A stretch of 64,000 bases of DNA from Bradyrhizobium sp. WD16 (GTDB lineage: Bacteria > Pseudomonadota > Alphaproteobacteria > Rhizobiales > Xanthobacteraceae). Both the position numbers and the translations under genes were made by a program. Of the stretch, positions 21,393-29,698 are shown piece after piece. The stretch spans positions 4,081,501-4,145,500 of the forward strand of contig NZ_CP028908.1 of assembly GCF_024181725.1 (NCBI RefSeq), given 5' to 3'. Positions within the stretch are counted from its first letter, which is position 1; each line of letters opens with the position of its first letter. Under the pieces are notes generated by a model that was not told where the DNA came from, made no database searches, and worked only from the letters and a program-made list of their open reading frames with translations.

Positions 21393-21436
21393 TTGACATG
21401 ATGAGGCGATCGCCTTATGGTGAGGCGATCGCCTCA
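21393..21436 (+). promoter_or_regulatory. MFS promoter with two overlapping TetR operators
   Basis: TTGACA (21393-21398), a 17-bp spacer and TATGGT (21416-21421) form a near-consensus promoter. The palindrome AGGCGATCGCCT (21404-21415) fills the spacer. A second copy inside the 16-bp palindrome TGAGGCGATCGCCTCA (21421-21436) covers the start-site region. The two centres are 19 bp apart, about two helical turns, so two dimers could bind the same face. A second TTGACA lies at 21382-21387. Confidence 0.72.
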
Positions 21437-21506
21437 TCATGGTGTTTGATAGCGTCTAGTTAACACCAGTTTGCAGGTCGTTCCAGTCTGATCAGAGATC
21501 GCGAGT

Positions 21507-22778
21507 ATGAAGGAAAGTCTGAAGCTGGATCAGAGAAGGTCCGACGCTTCCGCTTCCGCTTCCGCTTCCGCTTCCGCTTTCAGCGCGTCGGCTTGGGCGC
21601 TTTGCGTCGTGCTTATCGGCGCCAATATGCCCACGCCGCTCTATCCGATCTGGGAAGTGCGTTGGGGGTTTTCGACGGTGACCCTCACTGCAATATTTGC
21701 AGCTTACGTGGTAGGCATCATACTCGCGCTTCTGATTGTTGGCAGGCTTTCCGACACCATTGGACGACGTCGCGTACTGTTGTCGGCGCTTGCTTTAGCG
21801 CTTATCGCTGCTGCGATGTTCTGGTTTGCCCAGAGTGTGTCGTGGCTCCTTGCAGCACGAGCTGTGCAGGGCTTGGCAGTAGGATCAGCGACGGGGACTG
21901 CGACGGCCGCACTAGTTGATTATGCGACCGAAGAGCGGCCCGACAGAGCCCCGCTCGTCGGCGCAGTTTCCAGCGTTTTTGGACTTTCACTGGGCCCGTT
22001 GATCGCCGGGGTCATCGCCGAAAACACCGACACTCCAGATGCGGCTATCTGGCTGGTCGATTTCGTATTTGTTCTGAGCGGTCTGGTTTTCGCCGCCATG
22101 GCGTTGCCTCGCGTCAGAGCAGGTACCCATTTCCAATTCAGGATACAGCGCGTCGGTGTTCCGTATGATATCCGCTCTGTCTTTCTGGGGTGCGCAGGCG
22201 TATTCGTGTGCGGATGGGTCGCTACCGCACTATTCCTTGCGCTAGGTCCGACCTTCGTTCTTTCACTGCTCCACCTGAAGAGCTTCGCCATCGCGGGCGC
22301 GGCCGTTTTTGGTGTGTTCGCGGCGTCAGCGGTTGCTCAGCTGCTATCTCGCTTGCTGCCGGCAAGCGCGACGCGCGAGCGGACGGAGATGGCCGGTGGC
22401 CTAGCGGTTTTGGGACTGGGCCTTGTCTCATTTCTGCTCGCGCTTGAGCACGAATCACTCGTGCTGTTCGTGGCGGGGACGCTGTTGGTTGGTGCCGGAC
22501 AAGGTGTTTCTTATCGTGGCAGCTTGGCTGCTTTACAAGCCGCGGCGCCGCTTACTCGTCGTGGCGAAGTAATGGCTGCATACTATCTCAGCGCCTACGT
22601 TGGCGTTGCAATCCTGATTCCGATGGTGGGCCTTATTTCTCCGCTTGTTGGTCTCGTGACCGCCTGCATCGTTTTCTGTGTGGTGCTCGCCTTCATTGGC
22701 GGAATGTCATCACTCATCGTGATCAATCTTGAAACCCGGTGTGGGTCCATCGATCCCGCGATCGAAGTGGGCAAATGA
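21507..22778 (+). CDS. MFS transporter, probable drug exporter
   Basis: The 423-residue protein has about 12 membrane helices. The MFS motif A lies in GRLSDTIGRRRVLL near residue 80, and the antiporter motif C region is VSSVFGLSLGPLIAGVI near residue 155. Early NMPTPLYPIWE is typical of the YfcJ/arabinose-efflux-like group. It is divergent from a TetR gene and has operators in its promoter, so it is probably an inducible exporter of a toxic compound. Near the N-terminus a run of five GCTTCC hexamers (21546-21575) encodes alternating Ala-Ser; length changes there would keep the frame. Substrate unknown. Confidence 0.87.
   Translation: MKESLKLDQRRSDASASASASASAFSASAWALCVVLIGANMPTPLYPIWEVRWGFSTVTLTAIFAAYVVGIILALLIVGRLSDTIGRRRVLLSALALALIAAAMFWFAQSVSWLLAARAVQGLAVGSATGTATAALVDYATEERPDRAPLVGAVSSVFGLSLGPLIAGVIAENTDTPDAAIWLVDFVFVLSGLVFAAMALPRVRAGTHFQFRIQRVGVPYDIRSVFLGCAGVFVCGWVATALFLALGPTFVLSLLHLKSFAIAGAAVFGVFAASAVAQLLSRLLPASATRERTEMAGGLAVLGLGLVSFLLALEHESLVLFVAGTLLVGAGQGVSYRGSLAALQAAAPLTRRGEVMAAYYLSAYVGVAILIPMVGLISPLVGLVTACIVFCVVLAFIGGMSSLIVINLETRCGSIDPAIEVGK
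21546..21581 (+). repeat. Hexanucleotide repeat (GCTTCC)5 in the MFS gene
   Basis: Five perfect GCTTCC units followed by a variant GCTTTC encode an Ala-Ser string just before the first membrane helix of the MFS protein. Slippage would change length by two residues per unit without breaking the frame. Confidence 0.9.
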
Positions 22779-22899
22779 TTGGAGAATTCAAACCTTTCGT
22801 CGTGCTCTTGCTGTCCATCGTGTCGCTTAAAATCCGAGAACGTTCGAACAGAGATGCCGATCTGCTAATTCCCTTGATCAAGCTGGAGTCGTCGAAACT

Positions 22900-24309
22900 A
22901 TGAAGGAGCCAATATGGAAGTGGGATGCTGTGGAGATTGCGTTTGGTATCCGCTCAGGGCTGATCTCATGCCGCGAGGCAGTGGAAGCCTCCCTTGATAG
23001 ACTGACAGCGGTCAATAATTCCATCAATGCTGTGACGGTTGTTCATGCCGAGCAGGCTCTCGATCACGCTGATGAGGCGGACCGTGCGGTTTCACGCGGC
23101 GATGCACTGGGGCCGCTTCACGGAGTCCCGCTCACTATCAAGGAAAACGTCGATCAGACGGCTGCATCCACTACCCAAGGCGTAGTGGCTCTCAAGGACA
23201 ATGTCGCGACGGCCGACAGTTCGCCTGTTATGAACCTACGAAAAGCTGGAGCAATCGTTATTGGTCGAACCAATTTATCGACCTTCGCTCTGAGGTGGCA
23301 CTCAGACAACGATTTGCGAGGCCCGACCTATAATCCCTGGAATCGCGCATACACCCCTGGAGGATCGAGCGGCGGCGCGGCCGCATCCGTCGCGGCTGGC
23401 ATCACCGCGCTTGCTCACGGGAATGATTACGGGGGCTCGATCCGGTACCCCGCCTATTGCTGCGGAGTGGTCGGTATCAAGCCAACATTGGGACGAGTAC
23501 CTGCCTTCAATCCATCCGCAAAGGATGAGCGTTCGCTGACCAGCCAGCTCTTTTCAGTGCAGGGGCCGTTGGCACGCCGAGTGCGGGACCTCCGGATCGC
23601 CCTCGGAGCCATGGCCGTAGGGGACGTACGGGACCCGTGGTGGGTACCCGCTCCCTTGCAGGGCCCGGCTATTGGCCGACCAATCCGAGTAGCGATGACA
23701 TCTGATCCATCTGGAATTGGCGTTGATCCCGCCGTTGACAAGGCAGTTCGTCAGGCAGGGAAGGCTCTTGAACGGGCCGGCTATCAAGTTGAAGAGGTCG
23801 AGCCACCGAACACAGCTGCAGTGGCTGACCTTTGGTGGCAACTGGCCTGGTGGGAAACCAAAGAGATGTCGGAGCCCTTCATTCGAAGTGTCGGCGACCA
23901 AGGAGTAAAACGCGCGCTGGATATGTATCTCGCTTCCGCTCCGAAGGTCGACTTGCAAGCCTACATGAGAGGCGTGGCAGCACGTGCGACTCACATTCGC
24001 AGCTGGCTGCAGTTTCTGGAGCAATACCCTCTGATACTCGGCCCCGTTTCCACCGAGCTACCATTCTTGGCCGACTTCGACCTCCATCCCGACATGACCG
24101 GCGAAAAGATAAAGCACGCTCAGCGCCTGATGATCGCGGTCAATCTGCTTGGTCTTCCCGCCGTGGCCGTGCCAACCGGCCTGGCAAGTGGTCTTCCCGT
24201 CGGCGTTCAACTAATTGGCTCTCGATTCAGAGAAGATCTATGCCTGGATGCGGCCGAAGCGATCGAGGCACAACTTCGTGTAGAGACACCAATCGAGCCG
24301 AAACCGTAA
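22900..24309 (+). CDS. Amidase signature (GatA-like) family enzyme
   Basis: The 469-residue enzyme has the full Ser-cisSer-Lys triad: Lys in PLTIKENVD near residue 80, cis-Ser in PGGSSGGAAA near residue 155 and the nucleophile in YGGSIRYPA near residue 179. These amidases hydrolyse a wide range of amides. It lacks gatB/gatC neighbours and so is not the tRNA amidotransferase. It follows the MFS exporter by 121 bp on the same strand, in the same A/T-richer segment, and may act on the same compound. The broken LysR gene follows it. The C-terminal GLPVGVQLIGSRF motif is standard. Confidence 0.9.
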   Translation: MKEPIWKWDAVEIAFGIRSGLISCREAVEASLDRLTAVNNSINAVTVVHAEQALDHADEADRAVSRGDALGPLHGVPLTIKENVDQTAASTTQGVVALKDNVATADSSPVMNLRKAGAIVIGRTNLSTFALRWHSDNDLRGPTYNPWNRAYTPGGSSGGAAASVAAGITALAHGNDYGGSIRYPAYCCGVVGIKPTLGRVPAFNPSAKDERSLTSQLFSVQGPLARRVRDLRIALGAMAVGDVRDPWWVPAPLQGPAIGRPIRVAMTSDPSGIGVDPAVDKAVRQAGKALERAGYQVEEVEPPNTAAVADLWWQLAWWETKEMSEPFIRSVGDQGVKRALDMYLASAPKVDLQAYMRGVAARATHIRSWLQFLEQYPLILGPVSTELPFLADFDLHPDMTGEKIKHAQRLMIAVNLLGLPAVAVPTGLASGLPVGVQLIGSRFREDLCLDAAEAIEAQLRVETPIEPKP

Positions 24310-24589
24310 TGCTGCTCCCAGAAACGACCGTCAACATCAGAGCAAGAGCGCCATTACTTTAAGGATTGCGTTGATGACGCGCGGTACCCCCCCCGTGGTG
24401 GTTCCTCCCCAAAAACTTGGAGGTGCGCAACAGCGCATCCGCCGCTTCTTTTTCAGGGCGCGGACGATATTTCGCGAAATCGCCACGCGGCCTTGATGAC
24501 TCGGGCGGGAACCCACCAACTCTTCAGTCCTTCATTCGGTCCGCTTCACCTCTAGGAACTTGAAAGCTCCTCCCAACTGTACTGCGGCG

Positions 24590-25472
24590 ATGCCTGAATT
24601 AGATTGGGACCATTTTCGCGTGTTTCTTTCGGTCGCACGGCACGGACAGTTATTGGCTGCCGCGCGGAAGTTAGGAATAAATCACGCAACCGCTGCTCGC
24701 CGACTCAGCGCACTGGAAGCCGCCCTTGGGCAGCCGCTTTTCGAGCGTCGTCCCGATGGCTCCACCGCCACTCCGACAGCGTTGCAACTTCTTCCAGCAA
24801 TCGAGCGAATCGAAGTCGAAATAATAAGAATTGTTGAACGTCTCAGAAACGAAGATGCCCTCGCAGCAGGGACGGTTCGCGTGGGGGCGCCGGAGGGACT
24901 TGGCAATCATTTCTTGGCTGTGGAGCTCGGAACACTAACGGCCCTTCATCGCAATCTTGTCGTGGAGCTTGTTCCGCTATCGCAGGCATTTTCGATCGCG
25001 AAGAGGGAGGTGGATATCGCGATCTGCGTTGATCAGCCGAACGAGGAGCGTGTCATTGTCTCACGCTTGTCTGACTACACTTTGAGCACCTACGGCTTCA
25101 GCCGGCTACCTACGGAAGCATGGTGAACCGACGACGCTAGAGGAACTGTCGGAACACGTTGTCGTCGTCGGCCTAGAAGAGTTTACTAGTGCGTCGTCGC
25201 GAGATTACGTGGTCTGTTTGCAAAAATACGCACAACGCATATTCCGATGTGCGACTGCAACCGGCCAGGTTGAGGCGACCAAGGCGGGGGTTGGCATTGG
25301 AGTGCTTCACGATTTCTCGGCTGCCGATCAAGACAGTCTTGTTCGAGTGCTACCTCAAATCGAATTCCGCCAGAGCTATTTCTTAGTCTCTCATCCGGAC
25401 ACGGCAGACGTTAGGCGAAGTGCTGTTTGCAGAGACTTTCTAGTCGCCCGATTCATTCAGATTGAAGGGTAA
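24590..25472 (+). pseudogene. LysR-type regulator, frameshifted and truncated by IS630
   Basis: The first part (24590-25126) encodes the LysR winged helix, MPELDWDHFRVFLSVARHG and then INHATAARRLSALE, followed by part of the effector domain. Near 25095-25105 the frame is lost and premature termination follows. Coding resumes one frame over with GYLRKHGEPTTLEELSEHVV and continues through VEATKAGVGIGVLHDF to the CTAG at 25440. There the last codons run into the IS630 end. The gene therefore has at least one frameshift and a replaced C-terminus. It probably regulated the upstream amidase, but that is only positional. Confidence 0.8.
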
Positions 25473-26688
25473 AGGTGCTTGAGTTTGATGCGAGCATTGG
25501 GAGTTGTGAAGTGCCAGTTTGCCTTGGTGTGGTTGGCATTGCGGTCTTTCTCCCAGGCGGCGATTTCCTCGGCGAGGGTCTGTTTGTCGGGAATCCGTCG
25601 ATCGAGGCATTGGGACGATAGGACGCCGAGTTCGGACTCGGCGAGATCAAGCCAACTGCCGTGCTTTGGTGTGTAATGCCATTCAAAGCGCTCGACCAGC
25701 CGCCTGGCCTCAGGGGCCGGAAAGGCTTCATAGAGTGACGCCTTGCTGTGGATGTTGAGATTGTCCTGGATCAGAACGATGGTCTTGGCGCCGGCGAAGT
25801 GGACATCGGCCAAGTCCTTCAGGACGTGAGCATAATCCACGGCGGTATGGCGATCGGTGACTTTGACATGGCGCCAGCCTTCGAGCGGAGCAAACATCAT
25901 GAAGAGATTGGCGGTGCCGTTGCGTTTGTACTCGTAATCGCAACGAGCCGGGCGCCCACGCTTCATCGGAATCGGCATGCGCGTCTCGGCGAGGAGTTGC
26001 TTTGAGCTCTCGTCCAGGCAAACCAGCGGGTAGTCGGGATCGCGTGGCCGGGTGTAGACGGCCAGCACGTCCTCCATGGCGGCTACGAACGCACTATTGG
26101 CTTTCGGCGGGATGACCCAGCACTGTCGGCGATGGGGCTGGAGAGTGTTTTTTTTAGTGCCCGCCCGATCGTCGAGTCGCTGGCACGATCAACAATATGG
26201 AGTTCTACGACTTTTTGCTCCAGTAGCCGCAGGGTCCAGCGTGTGCGTCCCTTGGGAGGTTTGGAACAAGCCAGGGCAATCAGTTTGGCTTCCTTCTCAC
26301 CGTCAAAAATCCGCGCAACCCCCGGTGTTGCGCGCTGCTTACGGCTCAATACCGCCTCGAAGCCTTCTTCCACCAGTTGCTTCCGCACTCGGTAAACCAT
26401 GGAAACGCTTGTATCGAACGCCTTAATGATCCGGCTGTCACTCCAACCTTCGCCGGCTTCCGAGACATCGGCCTTCAACAATATTCGCGCCTTCAGCAGT
26501 TTTTGAGCTGCGCTCTTGCCCTTCCGTATCAGCGTTTCAAGCTGTTCGCGTTCCTCGCCGCTCAGCCGCACAACATACTTCTTTACCGAAATTTCCGTCG
26601 CAGCCATGATCCTCTCCGGCGCTCGCGTCGAGACGATCGAATCGAATCACAAATTCTCCATCCTTTCAAATTATTTGAAGCGAGCGAC
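25443..26688 (-). mobile_element. IS630-family insertion sequence
   Basis: The 1,246-bp element is flanked by TA duplications in CTAG contexts (25440-25443 and 26688-26691). The imperfect terminal repeats are GTCGCCCGATTCATTCAG at the left and GTCGCTCGCTTCAAATAA at the right, reverse-complemented. It carries one transposase gene in two overlapping frames. It interrupts the end of a LysR gene and abuts a CTAG-bounded palindrome at 26693. Confidence 0.83.
25457..26607 (-). CDS. IS630-family transposase made by -1 frameshifting
   Basis: The first frame (26607-26083) encodes the helix-turn-helix part (GWSDSRIIKAFDTSVSMVYR) and ends soon after LKKT. The second frame covers the DDE domain: LVCLDESSKQL, VLIQDNLNIHS and LDLAESELG. 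The switch falls at a run of eight A residues on the coding strand (26155-26148). A -1 shift there gives a continuous protein of about 383 residues through the family-typical RRQCWVIPPKANSAFVAAME. Programmed slippage on A-runs is known in this group, so the element may be active. The alternative is a simple inactivating indel. Confidence 0.8.
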
Positions 26689-26692
26689 TAGT

Positions 26693-26770
26693 CTAGTGCG
26701 GTTTTGGATCTTACGCTCGTACGACGAATTCGCTGCAATGCTGATGCGAGCGTCAGATCCATCGCACTAG
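26693..26770. repeat. CTAG-bounded palindrome, hybrid single copy E
   Basis: The ends are CTAGTGCGG and the matching CGCACTAG; the arms contain TTGGATCTTACGCTCGT and ACGAGCG-type sequence as in copy D2 (28438-28515). It is followed by CAAAATCAAAAAG and then CTAG, which is the spacer of family 1 in inverse orientation with no second palindrome. That last CTAG supplies the stop codon of the HD-domain gene. Confidence 0.8.
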
Positions 26771-26783
26771 CAAAATCAAAAAG

Positions 26784-27623
26784 CTAGCGCTGCGGTCCCA
26801 TCAGCCGATGGGCGTGCTCGGCACACAGGATATGATGGTGCATATTGGCGATCCACTGCCGCCCCGACACCGTGAGATTGAGGAACTTGATGCCCTCGTC
26901 GACGTGCATCGAGACGCTGTTCCAGAAGAAGGCGGGATATTTGTCGATCAGATCGGCGGGCGAGGAATAGCCGAGCTGTCGCGACATGCCGATCTCCTCG
27001 AATTCATAGAACAGGGCATTGGCCTTGCGCGAATACATCGGATCGCCGAGCTGGCCGATCAGGTCGGCGGCCTGGACCAGCCTCGCTTCGAGGGTGAGGC
27101 TGTCGCGGTCCTGGGCCGGCGGAAAGCGCGTCGCCTCGATCGCGTCCGCAATGCGCGTGGCGTCGACCAGCGGCGAGGCACCCAGTCGTTCCATGGCGAA
27201 CAGCTTGGAGCGTTCGACGTGATAGGGCGTCAGCGCCGCATCCGATGCGCCACGCGACAGAGTGATGGTGTTGCCCGCCGCGTCGATGACGAAATCGGTG
27301 TCGGTGTCGGCGTCGAGGACGCCCCGCACATAGCCGATATCGTGCAACAGACATGCAGAGATCAGGTGGCTGTAGTCGTCGGGCTCGATACGATGGGACA
27401 GCGAATAGCCATGGAGGATGTCGCGCCCGACCATGGTGACCATGTAGGTGTGCTCGAAATTGTGGTAGAGGGCGTCACTGCGGCCGATGCATTCAATCGT
27501 GGCGCGGGCGAGCGAACCGAGCCGCTCGGCGGTTTCGTCGTGCGCCGAACCGAACAGGCTGCGGAAATCCTGCGTCAGAAATTTGCCGAGGCTCTTGGCC
27601 GTCGACGCCGTGATCATCTTCAT
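26784..27623 (-). CDS. HD-domain metal-dependent phosphohydrolase-like protein
   Basis: The 279-residue product has HD-superfamily metal ligands: His in LYHNFEHTYMV near residue 55, the HD pair in LLHDIGYVRG near residue 93, and a later conserved Asp in VQAADLIGQLGDPMY near residue 185. Proteins of this type hydrolyse nucleotides or cyclic dinucleotides, and some degenerate members only bind metal. No receiver or GGDEF partner is fused. The ATG at 27623 is preferred over a GTG at 27635, with GGAG about 11 bp upstream. The stop codon lies in a repeat-derived CTAG, so the natural C-terminus may have been changed. Confidence 0.78.
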   Translation of the reverse strand: MKMITASTAKSLGKFLTQDFRSLFGSAHDETAERLGSLARATIECIGRSDALYHNFEHTYMVTMVGRDILHGYSLSHRIEPDDYSHLISACLLHDIGYVRGVLDADTDTDFVIDAAGNTITLSRGASDAALTPYHVERSKLFAMERLGASPLVDATRIADAIEATRFPPAQDRDSLTLEARLVQAADLIGQLGDPMYSRKANALFYEFEEIGMSRQLGYSSPADLIDKYPAFFWNSVSMHVDEGIKFLNLTVSGRQWIANMHHHILCAEHAHRLMGPQR

Positions 27624-27742
27624 CGCCCGATCCACTCCAGCAACGGAACGATACCAGTTTCGTCCGCTCGGGGCATCGGCCGCCGCCGGACAGCCGCAGG
27701 CAAGCGACGGTATGTCGCTGCCACGCAGGCGCAGGGCTGCCG

Positions 27743-27909
27743 CTAGTGTCCCGTCTCCGAATTACCGCTACGTTTGCCTCGCGCTCGCACGGTAATTCGG
27801 AGACATAGGGACACTAGCAAAATCAAAGTGTTAGTGTGGCTTATGTCTCGCAATTGCCTACAGGGGGCTTGCCGCAAAGGGCATAGGCAATTGCGAGACG
27901 CCACACTAG
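27743..27909. repeat. CTAG-bounded palindrome pair, family 1, copy B (inverted)
   Basis: This is the family 1 unit in the opposite orientation to copies A and C. The CTAGTGTCC palindrome (27743-27815) comes first, then the spacer CAAAATCAAAGTG, then the TTAGTGTGG palindrome, whose left CTAG has become TTAG. The stem arms AATTACCG and CAATTGCC are the same as in copy A. It separates the HD-domain gene from the decayed GMC oxidoreductase. Confidence 0.88.
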
Positions 27910-27916
27910 ATCATGC

Positions 27917-28283
27917 ATGGTCGGCAGGGTCGAGACCGATCGCAACGGCCGCGCCGCCGGGGAGCGCTACCATCGCGAAGGGCGCTGGCGCTTTCATGTC
28001 GTGGTGGCGGGCTATGCCATCGAGACGCTGCGGCTGCTGCTCAATGCCGCCATCGACCGTTTTCCCGGGCGGCCTGCGCCAGGGACAGCTGGCGCCAGGA
28101 CGGTCGATACCTGTCACCCCAACGGCACCGCGCGCATCGGCGACGACCCGACGGCCAGCGTCGATCTGCGATAGCTCGGTGTTTCCCACGGTGGGCGGGG
28201 TCAATCCGTCGCTGACGATTCAGGCCATCGCCTGCCGGACGGCCGACCGGATCAGGGCCTTGGCCGGACGGGACGAACTGTGA
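27917..28283 (+). pseudogene. GMC oxidoreductase remnant
   Basis: Two fragments in different frames match the glucose-methanol-choline oxidoreductase family. The first (27917-28174) has ERYHREGRWRFHVVVAGYAI, ETLRLLLNAAIDRFPG and then TCHPNGTARIGDDPTASVD. The last of these is the C-terminal catalytic His region, so a large internal part is missing between RFPG and TCHP. The second fragment, one frame over, continues with DSSVFPTVGGVNPSLTIQAI and ACRTADRI up to a stop at 28283. The FAD-binding N-terminus is gone. This is a decayed gene, possibly truncated by the palindromic repeat just upstream. Confidence 0.78.
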
Positions 28284-28348
28284 GAACGCTCACCCTCCGA
28301 TCCAGCCGGCCGACCGCTCCAGGCTCCGGTCAGCAGGCGGATGGACCG

Positions 28349-28515
28349 CTAGTGTCCTGTTTCCAACGTTCGTATCCCATTGCAGCAGGCGCTCATACGA
28401 ACGTTGGAAACAAGGGGACAGTAGCATCATTATGATTCTAGTGTGGTTTTGGATCTGACGCTCGTTCGAAGAACTCGCTGCAATACTGAAACGAGCGTCA
28501 GATCCACCACACTAG
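28349..28515. repeat. CTAG-bounded palindrome pair, family 2, copy D
   Basis: The first palindrome (28349-28424) has arms TTTCCAACGTTCGTA / TACGAACGTTGGAAA. A 13-bp spacer, CATCATTATGATT, follows. The second palindrome (28438-28515) has arms TGGATCTGACGCTCGTT / ACGAGCGTCAGATCCA. Both carry CTAGTGT-type ends; the right end of the first reads GTAG. The build is the same as family 1 but the stem sequences differ. A diverged inverted copy lies at 47752-47915. Confidence 0.88.
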
Positions 28516-28535
28516 CCCTTGTCGCCCCGCCGAAC

Positions 28536-28564
28536 TTGACCTTTCGGCAGGGGCGAAGTAGGAA
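28536..28564 (+). promoter_or_regulatory. Promoter of secE-nusG
   Basis: TTGACC (28536-28541) and TAGGAA (28559-28564) are separated by 17 bp. They lie just after palindrome copy D and about 165 bp upstream of secE. Since secE is now far from tRNA-Trp, its own promoter is needed. Confidence 0.55.
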
Positions 28565-28728
28565 GCAGCCACCCGCCATCGGCCCGATCGACGGACTTCC
28601 GAGGCGGCCTTGATTTCCCCAAATGGGCCCGCTCGCCGGCCCCATCCTCTGCAAAGAGGTTGGGCATGCGACAGGGCTTGTCCGGATTCTCCCGGACGCC
28701 AGCAAGCAGGATGGCACGGACCCGCACG

Positions 28729-28926
28729 ATGGCTCAGTTCAGCCCGTTCAAGTTTTTGCAGGAAGTGCGGAGCGAGGCCAACAAGGTCACGTGGCCGTCG
28801 CGTCGCGAGACGGTGATCACCACCATCATGGTGTTCGTGATGGTCGCGGTCGCATCGGTATTCTTCTTCGCCGCGGACCAACTCATCCGCATTCTGGTGA
28901 CCTACATTCTCGGCATTCACGCCTGA
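28729..28926 (+). CDS. secE: Preprotein translocase subunit SecE
   Basis: SecE is the small essential clamp of the SecYEG channel. The 65-residue form starts MAQFSPFKFLQEVRSEANKV, with the conserved amphipathic KVTWPSRRET and one membrane helix (about residues 32-55). The frame continues upstream to 28660 with an alternative ATG at 28711; I chose 28729 because family members start just before SPFKF. No strong ribosome-binding site decides the point. nusG follows after 20 bp. Confidence 0.93.
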   Translation: MAQFSPFKFLQEVRSEANKVTWPSRRETVITTIMVFVMVAVASVFFFAADQLIRILVTYILGIHA

Positions 28927-28946
28927 CGCAAGCGGACCCGATCATC

Positions 28947-29477
28947 ATGAGCATGCGCTGGTATATAGTTCACGCATATTCGAATTTCGAAAAGAAGGTC
29001 GCCGAGTCGATCCGCGAGCAGGCCAAGCAGCGTGGCCTGGAGGATCTGTTCGAGCAGGTTCTGGTGCCGACCGAGAAGGTCACCGAGGTGCGCCGCGGCC
29101 GCAAGATCGACACCGAGCGCAAGTTCTTCCCCGGCTACGTGCTGGTGAAGATGAATCTGACCGACGAGGCGTTTCACCTCATCAAGAACACCCCGAAGGT
29201 GACAGGTTTCCTCGGCGCCGAGAACAAGCCGATGCCGATCTCCGAAGCCGAGGCGATGCGGATCCTGCATCAGGTGCAGGAAGGCGTCGAACGGCCGAAG
29301 GCCTCGATCTCGTTCGAGATCGGCGAGAATGTCCGGGTGGCCGATGGGCCGTTCGCCTCGTTCTCCGGCGTGGTCGAAGAGGTCGATGAGGCAAGGTCGC
29401 GGGTCAAGGTCGCGGTGTCGATCTTCGGCCGCGCCACCCCGGTGGAACTCGAATTCGGCCAGGTCGAGAAGGTCTGA
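28947..29477 (+). CDS. nusG: Transcription termination/antitermination factor NusG
   Basis: NusG couples RNA polymerase to the ribosome and to Rho. The 176-residue protein has the NGN domain (MRWYIVHAYSNFEKKVAE, FFPGYVLVKM, TPKVTGFLG) and a C-terminal KOW domain (GENVRVADGPFASFSG, EVDEARSRVKV). Length is normal. The start at 28947 was chosen over a long upstream frame that overlaps secE. The secE-nusG pairing is universal. Confidence 0.97.
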   Translation: MSMRWYIVHAYSNFEKKVAESIREQAKQRGLEDLFEQVLVPTEKVTEVRRGRKIDTERKFFPGYVLVKMNLTDEAFHLIKNTPKVTGFLGAENKPMPISEAEAMRILHQVQEGVERPKASISFEIGENVRVADGPFASFSGVVEEVDEARSRVKVAVSIFGRATPVELEFGQVEKV

Positions 29478-29698
29478 GGTTTTGAAGTGTCGGTGCGGCC
29501 GGACTTGACCGGTCGGGCCTCCTTCGACGAGAAGGACGCCGCCGGGCCGATTGGCCCGGACAACGGAAGGGCAGGGGCTGTTTGCCGCTGCCAGGAATAC
29601 CGTGGAAGGGGGCGCGCCGATCGCCAGTCGGCGCATCTCTCCCCCGTACCACGGTCCCTGAAGGTCCGGATGGTCCGGACCGTTTAGAGGAGTGAAAA
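29478..29698. other. rplK leader with hairpins
   Basis: This 221-bp leader holds a GTCCGG/CCGGAC hairpin (about 29661-29680) just before the GAGGAG ribosome-binding site of rplK. It also holds a longer stem formed by CCGTGGAAGGGGG and CCCCCGTACCACGG. In many bacteria L1 represses its own mRNA here by a mimic of its rRNA site; I cannot show that the fold matches. Confidence 0.35.

Noticed and set aside
21404-21434. GCGATCGC motifs as a HIP1-type dispersed repeat
   Set aside because: HIP1 is a cyanobacterial feature. Here the motif lies in longer palindromes within promoters of a TetR/MFS pair, so an operator is the simpler reading.
15849-28515. tRNA-Trp as the attachment site of an integrative element
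   Set aside because: No second copy of the tRNA 3' end and no integrase gene were seen in the region; the insertions look piecemeal.
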